This document shows positions 35,611 through 46,893 of a DNA stretch of 64,000 bases, piece after piece. Under the pieces are notes generated by a model. The model made no database searches. It was not told the DNA's origin and saw only the letters and a program-made list of their open reading frames with translations. Source of the DNA: Przewalskia tangutica (lineage: Eukaryota; Streptophyta; Magnoliopsida; Solanales; Solanaceae). The stretch covers positions 51,225,142 to 51,289,141 of the forward strand of contig CM056733.1 of NCBI GenBank assembly GCA_029844215.1, written 5' to 3'. Positions within the stretch are counted from its first letter, which is position 1; each line of letters starts with the position of its first letter. The position numbers and the translations under genes were made by a program.

Positions 35611-36330
35611 TGCTTTGCTAGTTCAATTATTTGTCGAGATATAACACATATTTTTATTTATTTGATTATATCCTTAATATGCATCCTCATGTGCCTGTTT
35701 CTTTTTTATTTTTATTTTGTGGGCCTACACATGGAAATTCTACGTGAGTCGAGCCTGTTACATTTTTTATTTTATTTTATTGGTCAAGCACATGAAAATT
35801 CTTTTTAATAATGAGTGATGGTGAAATTATAATTCAAGATCTTTACCTGCTCCGATTGTACCATGTTGAAGTGTATTGACATCTAAAAACTTAAATTATT
35901 AGAGAGAAATCACATTTATTTAATTATATTCTCAATATAAATCTCGTAAACAAAGCTAGTGGTCATTTATTTCAGATAACATATGCCTATAAAATGTACC
36001 ATAGGTGGTGTAGACTATAGAAAAGCTGATATCAGATATTTACTCAGTCCAATAGATGTATGACATGTGGTTGTACATAGATTTTTAATAATTAATCATG
36101 ATTAATTAACATGCATTTTCACTTCACTTAATCATAATATTAAGTGTGTATTAAGATTAAAATGTCTGAATATGATTATACATCTGAGTATTATGTCGTA
36201 TTAAGATCTAATTAATGTAAAATAATTAAGACATAAAAATTATCTTTATGTAAAAATTCATAAATATAAAATTTACTTAAAAGATAATAAATCTAATACT
36301 ATATCAATAAAGTATATTAAAAATATTATA
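35611..36330. other. AT-rich sequence
   Basis: No gene recognised. Stretches near 36130-36230 (GATTATACATCTGAGTATTA) might belong to a nightshade MITE, but I could not define ends. Confidence 0.35.
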
Positions 36331-36502
36331 TGGGGTTGGTGGTGACAATGACTAGTGGTAACGATTGTCGGTGATGACTGAGATGTGTGATGGTTGTGGG
36401 TATTAGTAATAACTAGCTAGTGGTGATGGGCGTGATTGACAATAGTTGTTGATGATGATGTCAGTTGGTAGTGGTGAATGATAATGCTAACTAATAGTGA
36501 TA
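36331..36502 (+). repeat. GTGRTG-rich degenerate minisatellite
   Basis: GGTGGTGACAATGACTAGTG-type units rich in GGTGATGG recur irregularly. Strand composition is strongly G/T biased against the AT-rich surroundings. Confidence 0.6.
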
Positions 36503-37207
36503 GAGTTGACCGATATATAATTATGATCGAATAGTAATGAGATACCATATTTGTAGAAATCCCTTAAATGTATTGCATCTTAATTATGATAATTAGAGTT
36601 TGTTATAAAATTTAATCATTCAAATCTATTTAGATCTATAAAGTGATTGTAAAAATAAAAGAAAATGAATGATCTATATAATTAAGATTCAAATCTAAGA
36701 ACACTTCATCAAGTACAAGTAAACTAAATGAAACCTAAATTTACTTAATTTAGTAAAAAAAAAATCCGGTGAGAGTAACACTTAACATAATGGGTCTCAC
36801 GGAACAAAAGCTCGAGTTTTGATGCTCCTCCTTGGGAGGATAAAAATATTAGTCCTTACATGAAACAATGTTACCAGAACTGCTCACATTGTTTCAATGT
36901 CTGCTTGACATAATGGTATAAATAATGCGTGGTTGTCCATCTGATTCTGAGATTTTGTCTCTCTGGCTAGTTATCCTAATCAGAGATTTACGTACGTAGA
37001 GGTGAACAATGTGGCATATACTATTTGTTTATGGAGCATTGTCAATTGAAGGTGCAAATAAGTAAATGTCAACTAAGCAGATTCTTGAAGCCTCTGAAAT
37101 ATGGGGGTTTGGTTCGAGCATCTCTACAACTGTTGAATATTCACATATTTCATTGTGCACGTTGAATAAAGTTACAGGTGCGAGCCCGTAAACCTTAAAA
37201 CACTTGG
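36503..37207. other. AT-rich sequence
   Basis: No gene or mobile element recognised. Confidence 0.5.
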
Positions 37208-37215
37208 ATGGTAGT

Positions 37216-37831
37216 CTAGGCCGGTTAGCGGTCCGGATACTTCCGATAATTATATGAGAATCGGACCGATAAATTCAGACCGATACTCGGACCGAAACCT
37301 TAACGTTCCGGATACGAGTACCAAAAAATTACCCCGATAAGGTGCCGGACCGGTAACCCGGTAAAATACCCGGTAACACCTCACCCCCCAGCCAGACCCC
37401 CTCCCCAGCAGGCCCTAATTATATTTAATTGCAATATTCCCTAATGTTCGACTATTTTACATGTGAGGTAGACTTTATGTTTTAATTTGAAGCATTGACA
37501 TATAAATTAATTGTAAATTAGTGAAACTTTAAATGGTCATAATTTTGCGCTCGGATGTCCGTTTCACCTATTGTTTTTTTATTTCACGTATTTTTTCGAG
37601 ACAGAGCCGGAAAAATTCAGCCGATTTCTCCAAAAACGTCCATCTTGCCAATCAATTTCACTTTTCCCTCAAATCATTACGTTTTTCTCTTTTTCAAATC
37701 TAAATATCTCGCGATATACAATAGATTTCAACGTACAAATTTCGTGGTAATGTGTCCGAGATTGTCAATTTCAGTATTGAAAATTCAAACAAAAATTCCC
37801 CGACCCGGAACTGGACCGAGAACACCCCTAG
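37216..37831. mobile_element. hAT-type non-autonomous element (616 bp)
   Basis: The flanks are ATGGTAGT (37208-37215) and ATGGTACT (37832-37839), an 8-bp target duplication with one mismatch, typical of hAT transposons. The ends are CTAGGCCGGTTAGCGGTCCGG and, reversed, CTAGGGGTGTTCTCGGTCCAG, matching at 15 of 21 positions. Subterminal GC-rich repeats of the CCGGTAACCCGG type lie at 37325-37375. A 97-codon ORF (37555-37848) crosses the right end and the target duplication and is not a transposase. Confidence 0.75.
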
Positions 37832-37847
37832 ATGGTACTAATGAATA

Positions 37848-38068
37848 GTAATTCCTTAGTATCAATTTATATGATGTAATTTTACCTATCACGTAATTTA
37901 AAAAATCAATAAAGACTTTTAAATATTGTGATCTAAAACCTCAAATATATTTATTTGGTTATAGATAGTTTAAAATTAAAATATTATCAAATAAAAAAAC
38001 ATATAATTCTTTGAATTACTAATTAAAAAGAAAAAGTGTTTAATATAATTTGGGACCGAGGGAGTGTT
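37848..38068. mobile_element. Second Stowaway-like MITE (about 220 bp)
   Basis: The left end, TTCCTTAGTATCAATTTATA, pairs with the reverse of the right end (ACTCCCTCGGTCCCAAATTA). The left end is mutated from the usual CTCCCTCCGT. Confidence 0.55.
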
Positions 38069-38612
38069 GATTACTATCCTTATATGCCTGCGCGAAACAA
38101 ATGCCGTTTTTCCTTTTTTGCTTTCTAACTCTGAATTGGAAATAGATTTAATTTTGGATTGGGAAAAATAGCGTACTCTTTTATTTTTCTTCATTCTCTT
38201 AGCTATGTTATTATTTTTATTTTTAAAAATTATACCTCCTAATCTTACAAAGAATAAGTAATCTACAAACTTTATTTATAATGAATGATGTTGGTGAAAT
38301 ACAAATGAAAATACAATTACCATTGAAAAATAAAATGAATAAAATAAAGTATCTTCATGCTGAGGCGCATATACATCGCTCTCTTTAAGAAGATTCAAGT
38401 AAACTGCAATAAATTTTTACCGGTCCCACAATAATGTTCCTAACTTGTCCACTCAAAGATACAACACCCCGACAATATCGTACAACTCAACAAATTCTGA
38501 ATAACAAGGTTAGTTCAAAACACCACAAAAAAACCTTCATTCAACTAAATAAAATTCCTTTTTTAACTTTTTTTGGTAACGACTAAGCAATTACTTAGTA
38601 GGAATATTTATT
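38069..38612. other. AT-rich sequence
   Basis: No gene recognised. Confidence 0.5.
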
Positions 38613-38763
38613 GAAGTAACTTGTAAAATTATTGTCAGGTGAGGTCATGAGTTCAAGTCGTGAAAACAACATCTGGCAGAAATGCAAGGTAAAACTGCGT
38701 ACAATAAACTCTTATGATCCGGCCCTTCTCCGAACTCCACGCATAGCGAAAGCTTAGTGCATC
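38613..38763 (+). mobile_element. SINE of TS/SolS type, 5' part
   Basis: A tRNA-like head with B box GTTCAAGTC (38651-38659) is followed by a body that I recognise from memory as the nightshade TS/SolS SINE consensus: GCAGAAATGCAAGG, CTGCGTACAATA, GATCCGGCCCTTC and GCATAGCGAAAGCTTAGTGC. SINEs are transcribed by Pol III and copied by LINE machinery. It is interrupted at 38763 by a copia solo LTR and resumes at 39129. Confidence 0.75.
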
Positions 38764-39123
38764 TGTTAGAATCTGGATCATAGAATGGTCTGCCAACAGA
38801 GAAGGAGAAAACAGAAATAAGAGAAGAAGAAAAACAGAAAATGGAAGACGAGACAGAGAGAATGAAGAGAAGGATGAGGGATATTTTGGGCTCTTAATTG
38901 AGCTTCTAATATTTTCTTATTATGAAGCTTGATTTGTAATTACAAGTAATGGTCCTATTTATAGGAAATTAGACCCTCTAACAATATCTTGCTAATAACA
39001 AAATATCTAATCTAATCAAAATATCTAATGAGAACTTATTTATAACAAACTAATATCCAACTATCTTCTAACTAACCACATATATATATAATGTATATAT
39101 GTGGTATATCTCATATATCAACA
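38764..39123 (-). mobile_element. Copia-type solo LTR (360 bp) inside the SINE
   Basis: TGTTAGAATC at the left end, ATATATCAACA at the right, flanked by a perfect 5-bp duplication GCATC (38759-38763 and 39124-39128). The minus strand carries CCTATAAATAGG (around 38955-38966), a TATA box, which gives the orientation. There is no internal region. Confidence 0.85.
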
Positions 39124-39128
39124 GCATC

Positions 39129-39146
39129 AACCTGCCTTTTTAAAAA
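39129..39146 (+). mobile_element. SINE 3' end
   Basis: Removing the LTR and one GCATC rejoins AGCTTAGTGCATC to AACCTGCCTTTTT, as expected for the SINE tail (TGCACC-GGCTGCCCTTTTT in the family). Confidence 0.7.
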
Positions 39147-39440
39147 AATAAGATCAACAAAAGCAAAAAGCCAAAAGTACATCTAGAAGACTCCACATCA
39201 TCGAAAATAACCAAAAGGGAAAGTGAACCAATCTTCCACCAGCGAAGCTCCAGCGATGGTAAAGCTCTGGCTCTACCAATTGGTACACCAGGAACCCATC
39301 TTCTCCCAACTGCATAAAGCTTCGATGCAACTCACTTCAGCTCTGATGTCCCTCGATCTTTAGGTAAGCTCGTCTTCCATTCTTTCCTTGAATTTGTTAC
39401 TATGAGTAGATTTTGAGTCTGATAGTAATAGCTAGGTGAA
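39147..39440. other. Unclassified sequence with possible exon-like end
   Basis: It is less AT-rich than its surroundings. CTTTAGGTAAGCTCG at about 39358 looks like a splice donor context, but no reading frame supports a gene. Confidence 0.2.
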
Positions 39441-39767
39441 TGTTACTGAAAGAAATAATCCCTCGACTTATTAATGAATGAGTTATATACACAAGTTATA
39501 TATAGAATTTTTTTTTCCTATTATACATCTCAAATTCTATTCTATTTGAAAACTAACTATACAATTATGGTAATAGTACAAGTCTAATTATACTACAATA
39601 TACTTTTCTAATATACATAATTGTACATATTCTCTTGGGCAGTCACGACTTTGGCTACCATGATGGATGATGATTGGGCTTTAGATGGGCTTCATACAGA
39701 CAGTAGACATCAACCGTGACACTTAATATACATACAATATACTTGTATATTGTATGTATATTTAACA
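39441..39767 (-). mobile_element. Copia element, 3' LTR (327 bp)
   Basis: The minus strand starts TGTTAAATATACATAC (39767) and ends CAGTAACA (39441). Upstream on the minus strand lie a purine tract (39768-39780, GACTACGGGGGTG) and the end of pol. Confidence 0.75.
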
Positions 39768-39793
39768 CACCCCCGTAGTCATAGCGGACATCT

Positions 39794-39895
39794 TCATACG
39801 CTGAGACTGTCTCTAAAATCTTCAAAAAGGACCGAGAGAAGACCCTTTGTAAAGATGTCTGCAATTTGATATCTGGAAGAGACATGACAGACGCG
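39794..39895 (-). pseudogene. Copia pol, C-terminal end of RNase H (33 codons)
   Basis: The reading frame ends HVSSRYQIADIFTKGL, the hallmark of the Ty1/copia RNase H C-terminus (IADIFTK), then a TGA at 39794-39796. Everything upstream was cut off at 39897/39898, where LTR E begins. RNase H removes the RNA strand from RNA-DNA hybrids during reverse transcription; this fragment has no activity by itself. Confidence 0.85.
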
Positions 39896-39897
39896 TA

Positions 39898-39950
39898 TGT
39901 CACACTCCGAACCCCTGGCCCGTGACTGGTGCCCTACCTGGGCACCCTTC
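39898..39950 (-). mobile_element. LTR E, terminal 53 bp
   Basis: It starts TGTCACACTCCGAACCCC and carries the conserved terminal stem (GGTGCCC ... GGGCACC). It is interrupted by LTR D and continues at 60815. The join CACCCTTC-TACC matches the ends of LTR1-4. Confidence 0.85.
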
Positions 39951-41013
39951 TGTCACGACCCGACCCCGGGCCGCGATTGGTGCCCTACCTGGGCACCCTT
40001 CTATTCATACAACATAATAAATTGCGGAAGATAAATTAACACTTTTTTTTCTTTTAAACCAAGGCCAAGCCGATAAGGCTGTCATAACATAAAAATTACC
40101 CGAAAGGGTCTACACTGTTTAACAATGTAAAAAAACAACTCTAGTCAGTCCAAATTACGATGAATACATGCACTCTAAGATTTGAACAAATACTATGACG
40201 GAAGGCCCCGCCATACCCACGAATATACATGCCATGACAACTCCGAACATCGAGCCATCTCAAAATCTTTGAACCGGGATCCTAAGCTCGCGGATCCACA
40301 ATCGTACCTAAACTCGGACATTTAACGCGGCCCCGGCGAGGTCGATAACAAAAATTTAATATGGAGCGGAAAATAAGGTGCAAGAACAAATCATAAGCGT
40401 ACAAAAGAATGACAGGGGCAAGTATAAAGAAAGGGTAAATACCAAATCCTACCGTGTCATTTCCATCTCGTGAACTTAATCGTACCTTATTATCTTTTCC
40501 CATTTTTCCATAAAAGTATAGTCAAATTCTTACGTACATACTTAAGAAAACTCATCAAGTTTATAAACATATAACTTACGTATTCGTAACCTAATCCGTC
40601 CCTTTATGGAGGAACGCTTATATCTTTCGGCCAACTGGGACGCGATAGAGTCACATAAGTCCGCCCATAAAGGTATAACGCCGACCTAACTGGGACGCGA
40701 TAAAATCACATAAGTCGCCCATAAAGGTATCTCGCATAAAAATAGGAGGCTCACGATCAAAACAGGTCCTCGCCCGTAGTATCGATAAGCAATCCTACTC
40801 GGGACTATTTCACCCGCGTGGGTCCCGTGGACCCGCATTTAGGTATTCTCGCATAGTCACTACCGCGTTGGACTATTTCACTCGCATAAGCCCATAAGGA
40901 CTCGCGTGAGGTATTCTCGTGATAGGTACTCCACCCGCGTGAGACTATTTCACCCGTAAGCCCATAAGGACTCGCGAGGCATTCCTCGCGTTATGGGTAG
41001 CAAATCCACGAAT

Positions 41014-41164
41014 GGTGGTATAACGTCTTGGGGTTTACCCTCATTTATACTCTTACCCCAGGCAGGTGGTATAACGTCTTGGGGGTTTACCCCTCATTTA
41101 TACTCTTACCCTGGAGAAGGTGGTATAACGTCTTGGGGTTTACCCCTCATTTATACTCTTACCC
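41014..41164 (-). repeat. About 50-bp tandem array in D, three units
   Basis: GGTGGTATAACGTCTTGGGG then TTTACCCCTCATTTATACTC repeats three times with spacing of 51 and 54 bp. Confidence 0.85.
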
Positions 41165-41179
41165 TAACTCAACCGACCA

Positions 41180-41308
41180 TCATACATAACATAAGCCCTA
41201 CCGGCTTATCATACATACCATAAGAACTACCGACTTATCATACATAACATAAGCACTACCGACTTATCATACATAACATAAGCACCACCGACTTATCATA
41301 CATTACAT
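41180..41308 (-). repeat. 29-bp tandem array in D, about five units
   Basis: ATAAGCACTACCGACTTATC plus ATACATAAC. A single related unit is present in M (22520-22545). Confidence 0.8.
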
Positions 41309-42232
41309 AAGCAAGTTAAGAAATCCCCTAACTTCTTATTAGCTTGTTCATATACACTCTCGTTTTTGTTTACTTAAGACACTAACATGTCATTATAAAA
41401 TTCGGGAATTTAACCCAACGTACTACGTGCCTCTACTCCTTTAAAATGATTCTCTTTCAAATAAAACTTCCAAGATACTAATAACCGTAGTATCAAGTCA
41501 TATCTATTTTTCAAGACAAGTCACAATACCGTTTAGAAATACATTTATAGGCTTCTAAATCAAGTGACTTCTTTCTTTAAAACCTTAAGCAATTGGTACC
41601 TTTAAAACAATTTGCCCTTCTTTATTTCAAATCATTTCTTTGCTTACATTACTGAAGAAAACCATTCTTTTAATCTTCCATAAAGTTGTTATAACCAACT
41701 TCCCATAAAGCCGTTATAACTCTTTATGTCTTAGACAAGTTCATTCCTTTTATAACCAAGAGACTTATACTTTCAAATCAAATCACATAGCTTTCAAAAT
41801 ACTTCAAGTCTCTTAACTTTTAAGAAAACAAGTTTCTTAACTTTAGAATGGTAAGAAATCAATACTTTCCAAATCAAGTATTCTATACTTTTAAATCAAT
41901 TCATTTCTTCCTTTAAGAATCAAGTCCCACAACTTGAAAAATAAAGTCCCTTAACCTTTTTAAAAAAACTTGAGGTTCATAGTCTTAAAACTTCATACGT
42001 AAATTCTTATAAATTAAGTAACACATACTGGTGCGTTGTGAATAAGTTATACTTATTTATAACGATCTTAATCGCGTAGCCATGATCTAGAAAATATAAT
42101 ACAATTTTGTCTTATCTTAGCTTCTATGCAGATGGAGAATTCTACTCATTTTAACTCAATTGATTGTCATTACATTTTCCTTTATTAACGCTGCAGTGGC
42201 TTGTTCGATTCTTATTCTCATTTGTGCCGTAA

Positions 42233-42247
42233 CTTAGCCAAGTCAAC
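42233..42247. repeat. 15-bp duplication flanking the multi-LTR block, left
   Basis: CTTAGCCAAGTCAAC, identical to 59026-59040, ending exactly where LTR1 starts. Confidence 0.9.
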
Positions 42248-44565
42248 TGTTACACCCCGTAAGTCCAGGACATGTATAAGAGAATGTATGTATGGAATCA
42301 AGACTGAAAATTGGTACGAAAGGAAGAATTGTTTTTCCGACAGAAAATCTTCCGAACGTCGGAAAGGAAAAATGTTCGTTGAGGAGAATTAGATTCTCAA
42401 AATGCATTATTTGAAGAATATGGAACTTATTAACATTAAGGAATTTATTTTTACGGATTTGGTCACGTGGGGTCCACCCGAGGAATTTTACGTTTTGTGG
42501 GGCCCACGAGGGTTACATAATTTTATGGACGAATGAGAGGGCGACACGTGACACCTCCCCCACATGGTCTTGGTCGAAAAATTGCAAGGGTAAAATGGTC
42601 ATTGACCATCAAGGAAGATAAGTCTTGCTAGCTTGATATTATTGACCAAGTCAACTTGCCACTTGTGTGTGATCCAAGTGCTCTTCATCCTAGCCACCCA
42701 TATGTGATTATCTTGACTCTCCATTGTATTATATATACACACTAGTGCAAGACTTGCTCTTCAACACTTAGAATTATTTCACACATAGTTGTTCTTCATT
42801 TAGGAGCTCACGGCTTTGTCTCAATTCCCACAAGAAAATTTTGTAATTTTGATCCATTGTTCACAAGACTTTAACCCAAGGTCCCTAAGGGTATTGTAAG
42901 GATATCTCAATAGAAAGATTTCAGAAAAACGGCGTTTTCACGTTAGCCGCAAGGCGAAAACCTAAGTAGTTTTCCTAGTTTTGGATTGGAAATGGAAGAG
43001 AAGTTGGTTGTGAACTTCTAAAGGCTTCAAATAGCGGATTGGAGCGTAAAGGAAAGGAGCTAAGAATTTCTAAGGAGCGACTTTGAATCTTGGAAATATT
43101 AAGGGATTGTAAAGGTATAATTCTTATCGTTTTAGTACTTAAGATTACTTATTGGTGTAACTATGGATATTAGCAAACATGAGATGTTTATATTATGAAG
43201 TTTGATATATATATATTGGCTATTGGAACCCTAATCCGAAACTAGCATGTTTAGGCTTAAGATTACAATTCAAGTTGATTATTAGTTTAAGTCGTCGCAT
43301 GTTGTACAAAGAAGGAAATTGTAATTGTTGAAGTTGTCTATGACTATATAACAAGTTAGATCTAAGAACTTGGAATTTGGAAAAATATTGGAAAGGACTT
43401 AGGATTGGTTATAAGTTGGCCGAGAATGGCTTGGATATTAAACTTGATTGGTTTGAATTGTGGGGCGGAATTTTACACGTATTGTAAGGCGTGTAATCCC
43501 CTTTGATTGGTTGGTATGTTGAGCCTTAAATGTGGCATGTTTGGTTATTGTATTCGGCCTTGAAAAAGGTGGCAAAGTATGTAGAAACAAAGAAAGTGCT
43601 GCCCGATTTTCCGTAGAATAAGAGACCGTGTACTTAGTATTATTCTACGTTTGAAGCTAGAGGTTAATGGACGTATTATGGCCATTATAGGTTGAAGTAC
43701 TACGAGTAGCGTATTCTACTTGAAGGGGTGGAAAAGCTAGCAAGGATAAAGTACTTGGGAGCATTTTGCAACTTGTCGATGAGTCGTCATGGGTATGTGA
43801 ACCTCTTCTTTCTTTGGCATGATCCTACGTATGAAATAGCCATGTGATAGTATTTCATGATTCCTTCTACTCTTAGAAGTTAAGAAGTGTCCAAGTTGTT
43901 GATTCTAAGTTCAAAATATGTCTAAAGTTATCCTAAGTCCTTACCAAGTCTTATGGGAGATTTTGGTAAGAAAGGTTAGGAAGTTATGAGATTTGATTTA
44001 AAGCTATGTGTCTTGATTTATTTAAAGTAAGCAAGTTGATTTTATGTTTAAAAAAAATGACTTGAATTTATATGTGAAAAGGGTATTGATTTTAAAAGTG
44101 GAGGTTATATGATTTTATAAGTATAAGTAAATGGACTTTAAAGAATGTATGTTATGAAGTTTTAAAGACTACGAACTTTGATTGTCTTTTAAGGATTTTG
44201 AAGTTTTAAGCGATATGATTTTAAAGTGTGTATACTACGAGGGGTTAATACTATAAGCCTGGATTTTATGAGTGGAAATGACTAACTTTAAAAAGTATGA
44301 CTTCTTAATTTATTTCAAAAGTTAAGAAGATGGTTTCCAAAAGAGTGTGTGACTTGAGCTTTAAAAGGAAAGGAGTTTTACGATTCTTTTTAAGTATGTA
44401 TGTACGTAGTATTTTTGGGTCTAGTTTTCCTAATGTTGTAAGAATAAAAGTGCCTTAAGTTCTCTAAAATGAATGGTTGATATAATAGCTTTATGAGAAG
44501 TTGTTATGACGACTTAAGAAGAAGTGAAAAGATGGTTTAAAAATGTTATGTAAGGAAAAATCACA

Positions 44566-44915
44566 CCGAGCCTACAAATAGGCCGAATTACGTTATGAAA
44601 TACACCGAGCCTACAAATAGGCCGGATTACGTTATGAGATACACCGAGCCTACACATAGGCCGGATTACGCCATATTACCCCGAGCCTACACATAGGCCG
44701 GGTTACGTCATCTTACACCGAGCTCCACAGCGGCGGATTATGCTACATGATTCCACATTACACCGAGCTCCACAGGCGGGCCGGATTATGCTACATGATT
44801 CCACATTACACCGAGCTCCACAGGCGGGCCGGATTATGCTACATGATTCCACAGTACACCGAGCCCCACAGGCGGGCCGGATTATGTCACATGATTCATC
44901 AGTACACCGTGTCCC
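44566..44915 (+). repeat. Tandem arrays in LTR1
   Basis: Four 39-bp-type units followed by about four 48-bp-type units, the same families as in LTR C but fewer. Unit 1 of the second set reads CACAGCGGCGGATT instead of CACAGGCGGGCCGGATT. Confidence 0.85.
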
Positions 44916-45616
44916 GCAAATGGGTCGGATTACGTTATCACGTATGGATAATCAAAGTAAGCTCCCAAATAATAAGTCCCTCCATAACGGGCCGTATTAT
45001 GTTATGTAAGGTATGTAAGTTATGTGAAAAAACTTGATTAAATCCTTAAGTAAGTATGTAAGAATATGATGTTAATTCTCATTGAAAGAGGGAAAAGAAC
45101 GGTTAATATACGATTGATTTCGTGAGTTAAAATGGAGCAGTAGGATCCGTATTTCATTTTTATACTTGCCCCTGTCATTTATTTTATACAGTTATGATTT
45201 GGTTATTGTACCTTGTTTCATTCCATACTGCACTTTTGTTATCGACTTCTTCTGGGCCGTTCATGCCCGCAGGTGTTAGGTACGCAGTTTGGTGATCTGC
45301 AGGTGTAGGACCCTGCTCAGAGTTTTTGGATAGCTCCATCTGTTCAGGAGTTTATCTGTTTGGTATAGATCCTTCAGTACAGGCTTTTGTACAGTTATGA
45401 GTACGGCGGGGCCTTGTCCCGTCATAGTTCAGTAAAACTCTTAGAGGTCTGTATTCATATGTGGGATTGGACTCATGTACAGTGTAGTGTCTTTTGATTA
45501 TGTATATATTATGGCAGTCTTGTCGGCTTTGTCCTTGCACGTACGTTGTTGGTTTTTTTTTTAAAAATGAGGTGTTATTTAAATTTCGCAGTTTACTTGT
45601 GTTGTTAAGGTAGTAG

Positions 45617-45635
45617 GGTGCCCAGGTAGGGCACC
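45617..45635 (+). other. Conserved stem-loop near the end of LTR1
   Basis: GGTGCCC-AGGTA-GGGCACC, a perfect 7-bp stem, 30 nt before the LTR end. LTR2 and LTR3 have the same. Confidence 0.6.
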
Positions 45636-45668
45636 AGTCACGGGCCCGGGGTTCGGGGCGTGACAGAG

Positions 45669-45680
45669 TGGTATCAGAGC
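45669..45680 (+). other. Primer binding site, int1
   Basis: TGGTATCAGAGC, intact. Confidence 0.9.
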
Positions 45681-45867
45681 AGTCAGTCCTCGGAATGTTT
45701 ACAGACCGTGTCTAGTAGAGTCTTGATTATCGGTGTGTTGCGCGCCACACCCATAAACAGGAGGCTACAGGACATTTAGGAGTTGGTTTCTATTTTTCTC
45801 ACTCTAAGATCGTGCCATAGAGCTGTGTTAGTAAGATAATTCCTCTCTGACGTATTTTTGTGTTCCC

Positions 45868-46090
45868 ATGCCTCCTCGAGGCAACGATCGCCTGAGGGGC
45901 AAAGGGGTATCGTGAGCTACGGTCGGACTACGAGAGTTGATAGGGCTTATGCCCGTGGTATACGGATGTTGTCCGCGATGGCGAGTTCTTCCGCACCACG
46001 TTTTGAGGCCCCAAGACACGAGCCTCCGGTTTCTCGATTAGGAGAAGACTATAGGGTAATGAGGAAGCGATTATGTTATTGACCAAGATA
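45868..46090 (+). pseudogene. gag N-terminus, int1, rewritten at CHG sites
   Basis: It aligns base by base to the open frame of int2 (50552-50775) but is out of frame from the first codons. Almost every difference falls on a CAG, CTG or CCG of int2. Examples are ACAGTCG to ACGATCG, CTCAGTTAG to CTCGATTAG, GCAGTTATG to GCGATTATG and TACCGGAT to TACGGAT. Flanking leader and downstream sequence are practically unchanged. The true genomic copy may be open. Confidence 0.75.
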
Positions 46091-46893
46091 GCAGTTGTAA
46101 GTGATAGTACCCCCAGAGGTAGGAATACTTTGATTAGTAAAGTGAAAAGTTAAGAATGTTGACAAGAATGGTAAGTGAACTGAGACTATAGTTGTGGAGA
46201 GTTCACGAGTTGTAATTGCCTCATAACAGTGTAAGACCGATAGGGAAGAATGTACAGTAGAAATACTTTGGCTTATGTGACGAACCTCTAGTGAATAGGG
46301 GGATAGGGTAAGAAGTACCTTGAGATAAGAGAAAGATTTATTTCAGACTAAGAATGAGAAGTTAAGTATGACGATGAGTCGGGTTATGGACTCATTTCGG
46401 GTCAGCCGGTAGTACGAAATGGGGTGATGTCAGTTAGAAATGGTTCCAGTATGTGATAGGGTCATGAGGATGCAAGGCCCAAGTCTAGTTGATCGTTGTA
46501 CGCGTTTGTCGACGCGTTCCACCGGAAGTAGGTCGTAAGGACCGAGAAGAGCCTTAGCGGAAATTCAAGTAGTATATGGCCAAGTTTGGTTAGTAACTCC
46601 AAGGATTTGGAGGACAGAAGCAATATTTGAAATTTTGTACGTATGCTGAATAAGTTTGGAGGTACGAGAAAGTATGACAAGTAAGAAAATAAAGGAACCT
46701 CCAAGGATCCCGTGTTTGAGAAGACTGTAACCTTCGAGTATTGTGATAAGGGGCCACAGACGGAAGGTCCATTGTTATGTCTACGTATGTTATGTGGTGG
46801 CCATGTGTGGCATCATTAGTCTTGTGGAGTATTGATTGATAGACATAGTATAGAGTTTATGCCAGAGTTTGTATAGCTTGGCAACCGACTAAG

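Larger units (their letters stand above)
39951..42247 (-). mobile_element. Solo LTR D, first part
   Basis: It starts TGTCACGACCCGACCCCGG. Together with 59041-60814 it makes one LTR of about 4.1 kb ending GTGTGTAACA, flanked by CCTTC on both sides (39946-39950 and 60815-60819), with no internal region. It is split by the multi-LTR block. Confidence 0.88.
42248..45665 (+). mobile_element. LTR1 of the multi-LTR block (3.42 kb)
   Basis: TGTTACACCCCGTAAGTCC ... GGGGCGTGACA, followed by GAG and a primer site. It is nearly the same as LTR2 and LTR3. It differs from them near 42450-42475, where it keeps ACGGATTTGGTCACGTGG and they carry a copied stretch. TATA-like TATATATA at 42730-42737. Confidence 0.92.

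Noticed and set aside
37555..37848. 97-codon frame as a possible transposase
   Set aside because: It runs across the right end of the hAT-type element into the target duplication and flank and has no catalytic motif.
39147..39440. First exon of a host gene with splice donor AGGTAAGC
   Set aside because: No supported reading frame or downstream exon; the next 300 bp is a copia LTR.
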